Shown in pieces: positions 43,017-51,086 of a stretch of DNA of 64,000 nucleotides. How positions within the stretch are numbered: position 1 is the stretch's first letter; each line of letters starts with the position of its first letter. The stretch spans positions 124,001 through 188,000 of the forward strand of contig NZ_BCFL01000019.1 of NCBI RefSeq assembly GCF_002217755.1, in the 5' to 3' direction. This stretch comes from Streptomyces hyaluromycini. GTDB lineage: Bacteria > Actinomycetota > Actinomycetes > Streptomycetales > Streptomycetaceae. A model generated the notes under the pieces. It saw only the letters and a list, made by a program, of their open reading frames with translations, did not search any database and had not been told where the DNA came from. Made by a program: the position numbers and the translations under genes.

Positions 43017-43954
43017 CAGGGCTTTACCTCCGGAGTGGTCGTCGCTAGTAGGTCCTGGGCGAGTAGGCCCGCCCCCAAACAGCCGGCCGTGTCTCCCAAC
43101 TCGGCCGGGACGATCGCCGGCAGTTTCTGGAACGTCACCCGGCGCTCCACCGCCTCCCGCAGCGGGTCGAACAGCACGTCTCCCGCCTCCGCCAGGCCGC
43201 CGCCGATGATCAGGACCCGCGGGTCCAGCAGGGTGAGGGCCGTGACCAGGCCGTCGGCCAGTGCGGCCACCGCCTCCCCCCACACCCGGACGGCGTTCGG
43301 GTCACCGGACGTGACCGCCTTGGCGCAGTCCGCCGCGTCCGCGTCCGGGTCGCCGCCGGCCTTCGCCCAGGCCTCGCTCACCGCGGCCGCCGACGCGTAC
43401 CGCTCCAGACAGCCGCGCTGCCCGCACGGGCAGGGGGCACCCTGCGGTCGTACGACGATGTGCCCGATCTCGCCCGCGAAGCCGTGCGCCCCCGACTCCA
43501 CCCGGCCGTCCAGGCCGAAGCCGCCCGCGATCCCGGTGCCGAGGGCCACGAAGAAGAAGCGGTCCGCGCCCCGGCCCGCGCCGAGCCGGCCCTCGGCCAG
43601 GGCGCCGGTGCGCACGTCGTGGCCGAGGGCGGCCGGGATGCCGAGGCGGTCGGCGAGCAGGGCGCGCAGCGGGACGTCGCGCCAGCCGAGGTTGGCCGCG
43701 TAGACCGCGATGCCGGCGGGCTCGTCCACGATTCCAGGGACGGCGAGACCGGCCGCCGACGCCGGCTCGCCGAGCTGCTGCTCGCCGTACTCCCGCAGTT
43801 CGGCGGCGAAGTCGAGGATGGCGGTGACGACCGCGTCGGGGCCGCGGCCCCGGCCGGTCGCGCGGCGGTCCTGGTGGAGCAGCTCGCCGTCCGGGCCGAC
43901 CAGCGCGGCCTTCATTCCGGTGCCGCCCACGTCCAGGGCGATGACATGTCTCAC
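43016..43954 (-). CDS. ROK-family sugar kinase (N-acetylglucosamine kinase-like)
   Basis: 312 residues. N-terminal ATP-binding DVGGTGMKAAL, ROK zinc motif with CPCGQRGCLE (Cys-x-Cys-x4-Cys), catalytic Asp in NLGWRDVPLR / GHDVRTG region, and FFFVALGTGIAGG. With nagA in a coupled operon it is probably NagK, phosphorylating GlcNAc taken up or released inside the cell; no helix-turn-helix is present, so it is a kinase and not a repressor. Divergent from the sugar-binding lipoprotein over DasR-type sites. Confidence 0.9.
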   Translation of the reverse strand: MRHVIALDVGGTGMKAALVGPDGELLHQDRRATGRGRGPDAVVTAILDFAAELREYGEQQLGEPASAAGLAVPGIVDEPAGIAVYAANLGWRDVPLRALLADRLGIPAALGHDVRTGALAEGRLGAGRGADRFFFVALGTGIAGGFGLDGRVESGAHGFAGEIGHIVVRPQGAPCPCGQRGCLERYASAAAVSEAWAKAGGDPDADAADCAKAVTSGDPNAVRVWGEAVAALADGLVTALTLLDPRVLIIGGGLAEAGDVLFDPLREAVERRVTFQKLPAIVPAELGDTAGCLGAGLLAQDLLATTTPEVKP

Positions 43955-43981
43955 GGGAACAGTGTGGCCCGCCGACCCGCG

Positions 43982-44015
43982 AGAGGTCTAGTCCACTTGC
44001 GTGGTGTAGACCTTA
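43982..44015. promoter_or_regulatory. two DasR-responsive (dre-like) sites
   Basis: AGAGGTCTAGTCCACT (43982-43997) matches the dre consensus ACTGGTCTAGACCACT at 13 of 16 positions. A second, weaker site CGTGGTGTAGACCTTA (44000-44015) lies two bases on. Both are between the divergent ROK-nagA operon and the sugar-binding protein gene. DasR, a GlcN-6-P-sensing GntR repressor, is known to control nagA/nagK regions in S. coelicolor. Confidence 0.75.
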
Positions 44016-44063
44016 TAGGTCAGACATATTGAACGGCGAGACAGTAGGACAGGGGCAGTAGAC

Positions 44064-45353
44064 GTGCGGCGGCGTAGGGCAGGAATGATCGCGGTGGTGT
44101 CCGCAACGGGCATGACGGCGGTTCTCGGTGGGTGTGGGACGACGGGATCCTCGGACGTCACCCTCAGACTCGTCGCCGCCGACTACGGAGACTCCGCCGC
44201 CAACAGCTCCCAGAAGTACTGGGACAAGCTGGTCAAGGCCTACGAGGCCCAGCACTCCGGAGTGAAGGTCGACGTCACCGTCTACTCGTGGAACGACGTC
44301 GACCGCAAGGTCAAGGACATGGTCGACGCCGGCCAGGCCCCCGACCTGGCGCAGATCGGCTCGTACGCCGACTACGCGGCCGCCGGCAAGCTGTACGAGG
44401 CCGGTGACCTGCTCTCCATCCCGGTCCAGGCCGACTTCCCGTCCCAGCTCGCCGAGGCGGGCCAGTGGAACCACGCGCAGTACGGCATGCCTTTCGCCGC
44501 GTCTACGCGCGTCCTCTTCTACAACAAGACCCTCTTCTCCGAGGCCGGCATCACCACCGCGCCCACCACCTGGAGCGAGCTCGCGGCCGATGCGAAGGCG
44601 CTCAAGGCGGACGGCGTGAAGTACCCGTACGCGCTGCCGCTCGGCCCCGAGGAGGCGCAGGCGGAGACCATGCAGTGGCTGCTCAGCGGCGGCAGCGGCT
44701 ACACCGACGACACCGGCACGTACACGATCGACTCCTCGCAGAACATCGACACCCTCACCTGGCTCAAGGACGAGCTGGTCGGCAAGGGCCTGACCGGCCC
44801 GGTGGCCCCCGGCAAACTGAACCGCGCGACCGCGTTCGCCGCCTTCGCCGACGGCCAGGTCGGCATGCTCAACGGCCACCCCACGCTCATCGAGCAGGCC
44901 GAGAAGAAGGGCGTGAAGTTCGGCATGGTCCCGATGCCCGCCCGCGCCGGCCAGAGCACCACCACCGCGTCCATGGGCGTCGCCGACTGGATGGCGGCGT
45001 TCAAGCAGAACGGCCACGCCGACCAGGTGGGCGACTTCCTCGACTACGTCTACAGCGAGAAGAACGTCCTCGCCTTCTCCCGCGAGTACGGCCTGCTGCC
45101 CGTCACCACGTCCGCGTCCCAGACGATGACCGACTCCACGCAGACCCAGGACAAGCAGCTGCGCCCCTTCCTGGAGCAGCTGCCCACATCGGAGCTCTAC
45201 CCCGCGGGCAAGACCTCCTGGGCGGCCATCAGCGCCGACATCAAGAAGCAGATCGGTACGGTGGTGAGCCCGACCGGCAACCCGACCAGCGTCCTCACCC
45301 GCCTCCAGGCCGAGGCGGCGACGGCCGACAGCCGTACGGCCGCGGGCGGCTGA
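44064..45353 (+). CDS. sugar ABC transporter substrate-binding lipoprotein (orphan)
   Basis: 429 residues. Signal peptide with lipobox (AVLGGCGTT, Cys24). Family 1 extracellular binding protein fold: KLVKAYEAQHSGVKVDV, APDLAQIGSYADYAAAG, YGMPFAASTRVLFYNKTLF, FADGQVGMLNGHPTLI. No permease genes lie next to it, so it must work with membrane components encoded elsewhere and probably with MsiK (14051-15187). It shares a control region with the ROK-nagA operon and dre sites, pointing to an amino-sugar ligand. GTG at 44064 with AGGGGCAG upstream. Confidence 0.9.
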   Translation: MRRRRAGMIAVVSATGMTAVLGGCGTTGSSDVTLRLVAADYGDSAANSSQKYWDKLVKAYEAQHSGVKVDVTVYSWNDVDRKVKDMVDAGQAPDLAQIGSYADYAAAGKLYEAGDLLSIPVQADFPSQLAEAGQWNHAQYGMPFAASTRVLFYNKTLFSEAGITTAPTTWSELAADAKALKADGVKYPYALPLGPEEAQAETMQWLLSGGSGYTDDTGTYTIDSSQNIDTLTWLKDELVGKGLTGPVAPGKLNRATAFAAFADGQVGMLNGHPTLIEQAEKKGVKFGMVPMPARAGQSTTTASMGVADWMAAFKQNGHADQVGDFLDYVYSEKNVLAFSREYGLLPVTTSASQTMTDSTQTQDKQLRPFLEQLPTSELYPAGKTSWAAISADIKKQIGTVVSPTGNPTSVLTRLQAEAATADSRTAAGG

Positions 45354-45370
45354 GCGCTACCGTTCTCGCC

Positions 45371-45604
45371 ATGGACCGGCAAGAACTGGGCGAGCGCGAG
45401 CAGGCCGTCCTCGCCCTCGAACGCCGGGGCTTCCCCAGCCCCGGCGCGAAGGAACGCGCGATACGCGAGGAACTGGACCTGGCTCCGGTGCGCTACTACC
45501 AGCTCCTGAACGCCCTGCTGGACGACGAGCGGGCGCTGGCCCACGATCCGGTGACGGTGAACAGGCTGCGGAGGGTAAGGGACGCGCGCCGATCGGAACG
45601 CTGA
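45371..45604 (+). CDS. DUF3263-type small helical protein
   Basis: 77 residues. All-helical: DRQELGEREQAVLALERRGF, GAKERAIREELDLAPVRYYQLLNALLDDERALAHDP (in part LAPVRYYQLLNALL), VNRLRRVRDARR. It resembles the actinobacterial DUF3263 family, whose RYYQ helix is sigma-factor-like; the role is unknown. ATG at 45371 has TACCGT 7 nt upstream and no ribosome site, so it is likely leaderless. It is conserved between the sugar-binding protein and otsB in streptomycetes as I recall. Confidence 0.82.
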   Translation: MDRQELGEREQAVLALERRGFPSPGAKERAIREELDLAPVRYYQLLNALLDDERALAHDPVTVNRLRRVRDARRSER

Positions 45605-45620
45605 GGCATCGTCCGGAGTC

Positions 45621-45719
45621 CTGCGGGCCGGTGGGGGCTGGGCGCGCAGTTCCCCGCGCCCCTGCGGGGCGCTGCCCCTGACGGGCGGCTGCCCCTGACC
45701 CCTTTCGGGGCGCTGCTCG
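45621..45719. repeat. streptomycete interspersed repeat, copy 6
   Basis: GGGGGCTGGGCGCGCAGTTC, CCCGCGCCCCTGCGGGGCGC and two further GGGGCGCTG units, between the DUF3263 gene and the otsB promoter. Confidence 0.75.
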
Positions 45720-45734
45720 GATACTGTCGTCTGC

Positions 45735-46586
45735 ATGGGAACCCACATCACGGAACCCCTCCCGACGCCGCGGACCCAGGCCGGTCGCGACGGTCTCGCC
45801 GCTCTTCTCGCGCAGCACCGCACGGCCCTCGTCGGCCTCGACTTCGACGGCACGCTCGCCCCGATCGTCGCCGACCCCGAGCAGGCCCGGGCCCACCCGG
45901 ACGCCGTACCGGCGCTCGCCGCCCTCGCGCCGAAGGTGGCCGCCGTGGCCGTCGTCACCGGCCGCCCGGCCGAGGTCGCCGTCCGCCACGGCGGTTTCGC
46001 CGACGTCCCGGGCCTGGAACACCTGGTCGTCCTCGGCCACTACGGCGCCGAGCGCTGGGACGCGGCGACCGGCGAGATCACCTCCCCGCCACCCCATCCC
46101 GGCATCGCCGCCGCCCGCGCCGAACTCCCCGCCCTCCTCGACCGCGTCGGCGCCGCGCACGGCACCTGGATCGAGGAGAAGGGCTTCGCGGTGGCCGTCC
46201 ACACCCGCCGGGCCGACGACCCCCAGGCCACCTTCGACTCCCTCCGCGCCCCCCTGACCGACCTGGCCACCCGGCACGCCCTGATCGTCGAACCGGGCCG
46301 CCTGGTCCTGGAACTCCGCCCCCCGGGCATGGACAAGGGGGTCGCACTGCGCGAGTACGCGAGAGAGATCGGCGCGGGGTCGGTGCTCTACGCGGGGGAC
46401 GACCTGGGCGACATCCCCGCCTTCGCCGCAGTGGAGAAGCTGAGGGCGGAAGGCGTCCCGGGCCTGCTGGTGTGCAGCGGCAGCGAGGAGGTCACAGACC
46501 TGGCGGACCGGGCCGACCTGGTGGTGGAAGGCCCGGAGGGCGTCGTACGGCTACTGAGAAGTCTGGCTGCGTACAGCGCCCCGTAA
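45735..46586 (+). CDS. otsB: trehalose-6-phosphate phosphatase
   Basis: 283 residues. HAD-superfamily phosphatase with DFDGTLAPI (nucleophile Asp36, second Asp38), VVTGRPAE, and the C-terminal metal loop LYAGDDLGDIPAF. Dephosphorylates trehalose 6-phosphate made by OtsA (46738-48195). ATG at 45735 with TACTGT 7 nt upstream and no ribosome site suggests a leaderless transcript. The last codons (AYSAP-stop) are encoded by the beginning of an interspersed repeat. Confidence 0.92.
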   Translation: MGTHITEPLPTPRTQAGRDGLAALLAQHRTALVGLDFDGTLAPIVADPEQARAHPDAVPALAALAPKVAAVAVVTGRPAEVAVRHGGFADVPGLEHLVVLGHYGAERWDAATGEITSPPPHPGIAAARAELPALLDRVGAAHGTWIEEKGFAVAVHTRRADDPQATFDSLRAPLTDLATRHALIVEPGRLVLELRPPGMDKGVALREYAREIGAGSVLYAGDDLGDIPAFAAVEKLRAEGVPGLLVCSGSEEVTDLADRADLVVEGPEGVVRLLRSLAAYSAP

Positions 46587-46735
46587 AGGGCGCGGGGCTG
46601 CGCCGATATGCGGCTCGGCTCCGCCGCGTGGGCGCGCCCAGCCCCCTCCGGGCCGCAGTCCGCATCCACCGCCCGCGGGGGTCGAAGGGGGCGCAGCCCC
46701 CTGGTGATGGGACGGGTAGGGGCGGCGGGGGCGGA
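46574..46735. repeat. streptomycete interspersed repeat, copy 7
   Basis: Starts inside the otsB 3' end (AGCGCCCCGTAAAG), then GGGCGCGGGGCTGCGCCGAT, ATGCGGCTCGGCTCCGCCGC, GTGGGCGCGCCCAGCCCC. Fills the gap between the convergent otsB and otsA genes. Confidence 0.75.
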
Positions 46736-46737
46736 AA

Positions 46738-48195
46738 CTACCCGCCCAACGCCCCCAGTTGCTCAAGAAACCAAGCCGCAGGAGGCAACGCCGTAGCCGC
46801 CTCGGCCAACCTCTTGCAGCGCTCCGCCCGCTCCTCCACCGGCATGGCCAGCGCCAGCGCCAACGCATCGGCCGTCCCCCCGATGTCGTACGGGTTCACG
46901 ACCACCGCGTCCTCGCCCAGCTCCTCGTACGCCCCCGCCTCCCGCGACAGCACCAGCACACACCCCTCGTCCGACACCACGGGGATCTCCTTCGCCACCA
47001 GGTTCATGCCGTCCCGGATCGGGTTCACCAGCGCCACGTCGGCCAGCCGGTACGCCGCCAGCGACCGTGCGAAGTCGTCCTTGACGTGCAGCACCACCGG
47101 CGTCCAACCCGCCGTCCCGTAAGCGGCGTTGATCTCGTCCGCGACCCGCTGCACTTCCGCCGTGTAGTCGCGGTACACCGAGAGGTCCTGCCGTGACGGG
47201 TACGCGAACGCGACATGCACCACCCGTTCCCGCCACTCGGGGTGGTCGTCGAGCAGCTGCCGGTACGCCAGCAGCCCCCGCACGATGTTCTTCGACAGCT
47301 CCGTCCGGTCGACGCGGACGATCGTCTTACGCCCCTCGCCGCCGATCTCCTCGCGCAGCGCCCGCATCCGCTCGTCCACGTCCGGCTCGTGCGACCGCTT
47401 CCGCAGGAAGTCCGCGTCGGCCCCCAGCCCGTGCACCCCGATCCGGGTCCCGCCGGAGCCGGAGGCCCGATCGGCGGCCGGGATCCCAGGGCCCAGCACC
47501 GTGTGACAGCAGTCGACGAACGCGTCCGCCCACCGCCGCGTCAGGAAGGCGGCATGGTCGGCGCCCAGGATCCCGGTCAGCAGCTCCGCCGCGATGTCGT
47601 CGGGGAGGAGCCGGAAGTAGTCCGGCGGCGCCCACGGGGTGTGGGAGAAGTGGCCGATCCGCAGGTCGGGGCGGAGGCGGCGGAGCATGCGCGGGGCGAG
47701 TGCCAGGTGGTAGTCCTGGATGACCACCACCGCCCCCTGGCCCGCCTCCTGCGCCAGTGCCTCCGCGAACGCCTGGTTGTAGGCCTGGTACGACCCCCAC
47801 TGCCGCCGGAACTCCGCGTCGAAGACGGGCTCCAGCGGGGTCTGGTAGAGCATGTGGTGGACGAACCAGAGGACCGAGTTCGCGATGCCGTTGTACGCGT
47901 CGGCGAACACGTCCGCGTCGATGTCGAGCATCCGGACCTGCTGCCCGCCGGTGTCCCCGGCCGGCAGCCGACCGCCCTCGGCCCGCCGCACCGCCTCCCG
48001 GTCGCCGTCGCCCAGCGCCGCGCACACCCACACCGCGTTCGCGTCCGGCCCGATGGCCGACAGCCCCGAGACCAGCCCGCCGCCGCCCCTCCTGGCGTGC
48101 AGCGCGCCGCTCGTGTCGTCTGGGCGCACCTCGTACGAAACCGGGCCGCGGTTGGACGCGACCAGCACCTCGGCACCGCCGGTGGTGGCAGCCAT
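46738..48195 (-). CDS. otsA: trehalose-6-phosphate synthase
   Basis: 485 residues, GT20 retaining glycosyltransferase. N-terminal SNRGPVSYE, DYHLALAPRMLR, HTPWAPPDYFRLLP, RVDRTELSKNI and the C-terminal NPIRDGMNLVAKE nucleotide-sugar loop. Makes trehalose 6-phosphate from a nucleotide glucose (UDP- or, in Streptomyces, often GDP-glucose) and glucose 6-phosphate. ATG at 48195 has AAGGAG upstream. The promoter side is where the TnpB element is inserted. Confidence 0.93.
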   Translation of the reverse strand: MAATTGGAEVLVASNRGPVSYEVRPDDTSGALHARRGGGGLVSGLSAIGPDANAVWVCAALGDGDREAVRRAEGGRLPAGDTGGQQVRMLDIDADVFADAYNGIANSVLWFVHHMLYQTPLEPVFDAEFRRQWGSYQAYNQAFAEALAQEAGQGAVVVIQDYHLALAPRMLRRLRPDLRIGHFSHTPWAPPDYFRLLPDDIAAELLTGILGADHAAFLTRRWADAFVDCCHTVLGPGIPAADRASGSGGTRIGVHGLGADADFLRKRSHEPDVDERMRALREEIGGEGRKTIVRVDRTELSKNIVRGLLAYRQLLDDHPEWRERVVHVAFAYPSRQDLSVYRDYTAEVQRVADEINAAYGTAGWTPVVLHVKDDFARSLAAYRLADVALVNPIRDGMNLVAKEIPVVSDEGCVLVLSREAGAYEELGEDAVVVNPYDIGGTADALALALAMPVEERAERCKRLAEAATALPPAAWFLEQLGALGG

Positions 48196-48318
48196 CAGAT
48201 CTCCTTCGAGGGGACCACTGGCTTTGGCCGGTGGTGGAATCGCCGCGGGCCCGCTGAGGAGCCGCGCAGCAGCCGGTCCTGGACCTGATCCATCATCAAA
48301 AGTGGTAGCATCTTGGTT

Positions 48319-48480
48319 GTGGCTAGGGGTGATCGCCGGGAGTCGCTGAACCTTCGCGTTGCCCCCGAGCTGAAGCGGCAGGTCGAGGAGTATGCCGAGC
48401 GCGTCGGCATCTCGATCAACGCTGCCGCGTGCGTTCTCCTCGCCGAAGCACTTCGGGTGGAGCGGAGGCGCGAGCGGTGA
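48319..48480 (+). CDS. ribbon-helix-helix DNA-binding protein (Arc/HicB-like)
   Basis: 53-residue protein read directly from the sequence. A short beta strand SLNLRVAPELKRQVEEYAER (residues 8-27) and helices ISINAAACVLLAEALRVER form an RHH domain as in Arc, HicB and CopG. GTG at 48319 is preceded by TAGCAT and 7 nt, so it is probably leaderless. Its stop overlaps the tnpB start (GTGA), so they are coupled. It may repress the element's own promoter. Similar RHH-TnpB pairs are common in Streptomyces as I recall. Confidence 0.8.
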   Translation: MARGDRRESLNLRVAPELKRQVEEYAERVGISINAAACVLLAEALRVERRRER

Positions 48481-49685
48481 TTCGCGCGTACAAGTTCCTG
48501 CTGCGCCCCACGGCAGGTCAGACCGTCGCACTGCGCGACATGCTGAGCGATCACTGCTCGCTCTATAACGGCGCCTTGCAGGAGCGGCGGGACGCCTATC
48601 GGCACGTCTCCAAGACGTGCCTGCGGTACGGTGACCAGTCCGCCCAGCTCAGGGAGATCCGGGCGTTTGACCCGGAGCGCCAAGGGCGTTGGTCGTTCTC
48701 CTCTCAGCAGGCCACCCTGCGCCGCCTGGACAAGGCGTTCCAGGCGTTCTTCCGCCGTGTCAAGAACGGCGAGACGCCCGGCTACCCGCGCTTCAAGGGC
48801 GTCGGTCACTTCGACACCGTCGTCTTCCCGAAGGACGGTGACGGTTGCCGCTGGGACTCCACCCCCTACGACCGGCAGACACGTGTACGCCTGCAAGGTG
48901 TCGGTCACGTCCGTGTGCACCAGCACCGGACCGTCCGGGGCCGCGTGAAAACGATCAGCGTCAAGCGTGAAGGGCGCCGCTGGTACGTTGTCCTGTCCTG
49001 CGACGACGTCCCCGCCGAGCCCCTGCCCCCCACGGGTGCCGTAGCCGGGATCGACATGGGCACCACGCACTTCCTGACCACCTCCGACGGCGAGCACATC
49101 GGCAACCCGAAGTTCCTCGACCGAATGGCCGACGAACTCGCCGAAGCCCAGCAGTACCTCGCGACGTTCCCCCGGCGGACCCGGCAGCGCAGCAAGCGTC
49201 ACCGTGCCGCCGCCCGCAAGGTTGCCAAGCTGCACACCAAGATCCAACGTCAGCGCGCCGACTCCCACCACAAGACCGCACTCGCCTTGGTCCGCGAGTA
49301 CGACACGATCGCTCACGAGCGACTGAACACCGCAGGCATGACCCGCACCCCCAAACCCAAGCCCGACCCCGACAACAACGGCGTCTTCTTGCCGAACGGC
49401 GCCGCCGCCAAGGCCGGGCTCAACCGCAGCATCCTCGACGCGGGCTGGGCGCAGTTCCTCTCGATCCTGGCGAACAAGGCTGAAAGCGCCGGCCGTCACG
49501 TGATCGAAGTGGACGCGCGTAACACCTCCCGCACGTGCCTCGCATGCGGGCACGTCGCGAAGGAGAACCGCGTCACCCAGGCGAAGTTCGCGTGCACGGC
49601 GTGCGGCTTCACCGCGAACGCGGACCACGTCGGCGCGACGAACGTCCTCAACAGGGCCGGGCTGGTCCTCTGCGATGTGGCCTAG
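48477..49685 (+). CDS. tnpB: RNA-guided endonuclease TnpB (IS200/IS605 OrfB)
   Basis: 402 residues, near the ISDra2 TnpB length. The N-terminal domain IRAYKFLLRPT is followed by the RuvC core. Catalytic Asp193 (GIDMGTTHF), Glu281 (AHERLNTAGM) and Asp383 (NADHVGATNVL) are all present. The zinc finger C-L-A-C...C-T-A-C is intact (about 350-372). The nuclease therefore looks active. A GTG start at 48477 overlaps the RHH stop. The 3' end continues into the presumed guide RNA. Confidence 0.9.
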   Translation: MIRAYKFLLRPTAGQTVALRDMLSDHCSLYNGALQERRDAYRHVSKTCLRYGDQSAQLREIRAFDPERQGRWSFSSQQATLRRLDKAFQAFFRRVKNGETPGYPRFKGVGHFDTVVFPKDGDGCRWDSTPYDRQTRVRLQGVGHVRVHQHRTVRGRVKTISVKREGRRWYVVLSCDDVPAEPLPPTGAVAGIDMGTTHFLTTSDGEHIGNPKFLDRMADELAEAQQYLATFPRRTRQRSKRHRAAARKVAKLHTKIQRQRADSHHKTALALVREYDTIAHERLNTAGMTRTPKPKPDPDNNGVFLPNGAAAKAGLNRSILDAGWAQFLSILANKAESAGRHVIEVDARNTSRTCLACGHVAKENRVTQAKFACTACGFTANADHVGATNVLNRAGLVLCDVA

Positions 49686-49731
49686 CCACTGCCTCAGGAA
49701 GCCCGCGCGTTGACGCGTGGGTGGAGTCACA
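49560..49731 (+). ncRNA. predicted omegaRNA / right-end RNA of the TnpB element
   Basis: TnpB guide RNAs come from the 3' end of tnpB plus the right-end flank. Here CTCAGGAAGC is followed by an 8-bp hairpin CCCGCGCG-TTGA-CGCGTGGG (49702-49721) and GGAGTCAC, the expected right-end form. The 5' boundary is approximate. The guide would be the host sequence after 49731. Confidence 0.5.
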
Positions 49732-49765
49732 CGCGTCAACCTAGCCCGGCCCGTAAACGCTCAAA

Positions 49766-49806
49766 CGTACGGCCACCCCCGACGCGCCGCCGTATACGGC
49801 CGTACG
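49766..49806. repeat. inverted repeat between tnpB element and gpgS
   Basis: CGTACGGCC (49766-49774) with GGCCGTACG (49798-49806), 23-nt spacing, containing a 12-bp palindrome GCCGTATACGGC (49789-49800). Likely part of the gpgS terminator region. Confidence 0.5.
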
Positions 49807-49812
49807 GCGAAG

Positions 49813-50826
49813 TCACGCCACCTTGCGCTCGGCGTACTCCGCGATCTCCGCCATCGGCGGCCGTTCCTCCGTGTCCACCGAGTAGGTGCGCGGCTCGAAG
49901 CCGTCCTCGCCCCGTTCGAACTGGGTGAGGGAGGGGCGGATCAGGTGGCCGCGGGCCAGCCGCAGCTGGGCCGTGCGGTAGATCGCGGCGGACATCCGGC
50001 CGAGGGCCTGGCCGTCCTGGTGGCGGTGTTTGCGGACCCCCACGTCGACCTGCGCCAGCGCGTTGAGCCCCACCAGGTGCAGGGCGTCGACCAGCATGCC
50101 CAGCTCCACGCCGTAGCCGACCGGGAAGGGGAGCTGTTCGAGGAGCGAGCGGCGGGCCGCGTACTCGCCGCCGAGCGGCTGGACGAAGCCGGCCAGCAGG
50201 GGCCAGTGCATGTTCAGCAGCGGGCGGGCCATCAGCTCGGTGACCCGGCCGCCCTGTCCGGCGGCGCCGCCGAGCGGGCGGTCGTACATCGCCTTGACCA
50301 GGTCCACGTCCGGGTCGGTCAGCAGCGGGCCGACGATCCCGGTGACGAAGTCGGAGGAGAAGTCCCGCAGGTCGGCGTCGATGAAACAGACGACGTCCCC
50401 GGAGGTGACGAGGAGCGAGCGCCACAGCACCTCGCCCTTGCCGGGGACGGCGGGGATGCGGGGCAGGATCTCGTCGCGGTGCACGACACGGGCGCCGGCC
50501 GCCGCGGCGACGGCCGCCGTGCGGTCGGTGGAGCCGGAGTCGACGACCACGATCTCGTCGACGAGCGGCACCTGCTGCATGAGGTCGTGACGGATGATCG
50601 CGACGATGTCGCCGACGGTCTCCTCCTCGTTGAGCGCGGGCAGCACGACGCTGACCGTCTGCCCGGAGGACCGTTTGGCGGCCATGATCCGGTGCAGCGG
50701 GCGGTCGGACACGGACCAGGAGCGGGTGGCCAGCCAGCGCTCGACTTCTTCCAGCACGGTCAGCGGCTCCTCACTGTCACGGTCACACGGCGACGTGTGA
50801 TCCATCTCGCGGTTCGGACGACTCAC
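49813..50826 (-). CDS. gpgS: glucosyl-3-phosphoglycerate synthase
   Basis: 337 residues, GT81/GT2-like inverting-fold enzyme. TVSVVLPALNEEETVGDIV is the N-terminal nucleotide-binding segment; CFIDADLRDFSSDF carries the metal-binding DxD-type motif; VGVRKHRHQDGQALGRMS is the C-terminal acceptor region. Transfers glucose from an NDP-glucose to 3-phosphoglycerate, the first step to glucosylglycerate or polymethylated lipopolysaccharide precursors. The neighbouring otsA/otsB make this a compatible-solute cluster. GTG at 50826 has AGGACAG upstream. Confidence 0.9.
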   Translation of the reverse strand: MSRPNREMDHTSPCDRDSEEPLTVLEEVERWLATRSWSVSDRPLHRIMAAKRSSGQTVSVVLPALNEEETVGDIVAIIRHDLMQQVPLVDEIVVVDSGSTDRTAAVAAAAGARVVHRDEILPRIPAVPGKGEVLWRSLLVTSGDVVCFIDADLRDFSSDFVTGIVGPLLTDPDVDLVKAMYDRPLGGAAGQGGRVTELMARPLLNMHWPLLAGFVQPLGGEYAARRSLLEQLPFPVGYGVELGMLVDALHLVGLNALAQVDVGVRKHRHQDGQALGRMSAAIYRTAQLRLARGHLIRPSLTQFERGEDGFEPRTYSVDTEERPPMAEIAEYAERKVA

Positions 50827-50859
50827 TCAACTGTCCTGGCCTTCGGTTACAGTCTTGAA

Positions 50860-50902
50860 CAACGCCGATGACCATCGCATGTCCTGGGGTCACCCGGCGT
50901 TG
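50860..50902. promoter_or_regulatory. long inverted repeat in the gpgS-thrC intergenic region
   Basis: CAACGCCG (50860-50867) pairs with CGGCGTTG (50895-50902), and inner TGACC/GGTCA pairs (50869-50873 with 50888-50892). It sits at the promoter zone between divergent genes, overlapping a TTGACA at 50900. Could be an operator or a stem-forming leader. Confidence 0.45.
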
Positions 50903-50913
50903 ACAACCACATA

Positions 50914-51050
50914 CCGCTCATCCAGAGGGGCAGAGGGAAACGGCCCGTTGAAGCCCCGGCAACCCTCCAGTCGGTACTCGTAGATCACTGTCGATCATCG
51001 CGAGGCTCCCGGCTAGGGAAGGTGCCAAATCCGTCTCACGGCGAGATGCG
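50914..51050 (+). promoter_or_regulatory. SAM-I (S-box) riboswitch upstream of thrC
   Basis: The aptamer core is present: ATCCAGAGGGGCAGAGGGA, GGCCCGTTGAAGCCCCGGCA, ACCCTCCAG, and AGGTGCCAAATCC, with P1 closing by CGC-ATC / GAT-GCG. It matches the SAM-I consensus rather than SAM-IV. It ends 36 bp before thrC. SAM binding would shut off thrC, linking threonine and methionine branches. Confidence 0.8.
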
Positions 51051-51086
51051 TCGTGAGGAAGATGAGGAGAAAGGGCCTCGCCTCAC

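Larger units (their letters stand above)
48298..49731 (+). mobile_element. IS200/IS605-family element (TnpB type, no TnpA)
   Basis: Contains a ribbon-helix-helix gene overlapping a full tnpB, with a hairpin-terminated right end. No TnpA Y1 transposase is present, as in IS1341-like elements, so mobility would need help in trans. It sits between otsA and gpgS. The right end is placed at GGAGTCAC (49731) from the family pattern; the left end is a guess. Confidence 0.7.

Noticed and set aside
49710..50871. Plus-strand frames over gpgS
   Set aside because: The minus-strand frame carries the conserved glycosyltransferase motifs; the plus frames are low-complexity shadows.
50914..51050. SAM-IV riboswitch
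   Set aside because: The sequence fits the SAM-I layout (GGCCC-TGAAG-CCCCGGCAACC ... GGTGCCAA) better than SAM-IV as I remember it.
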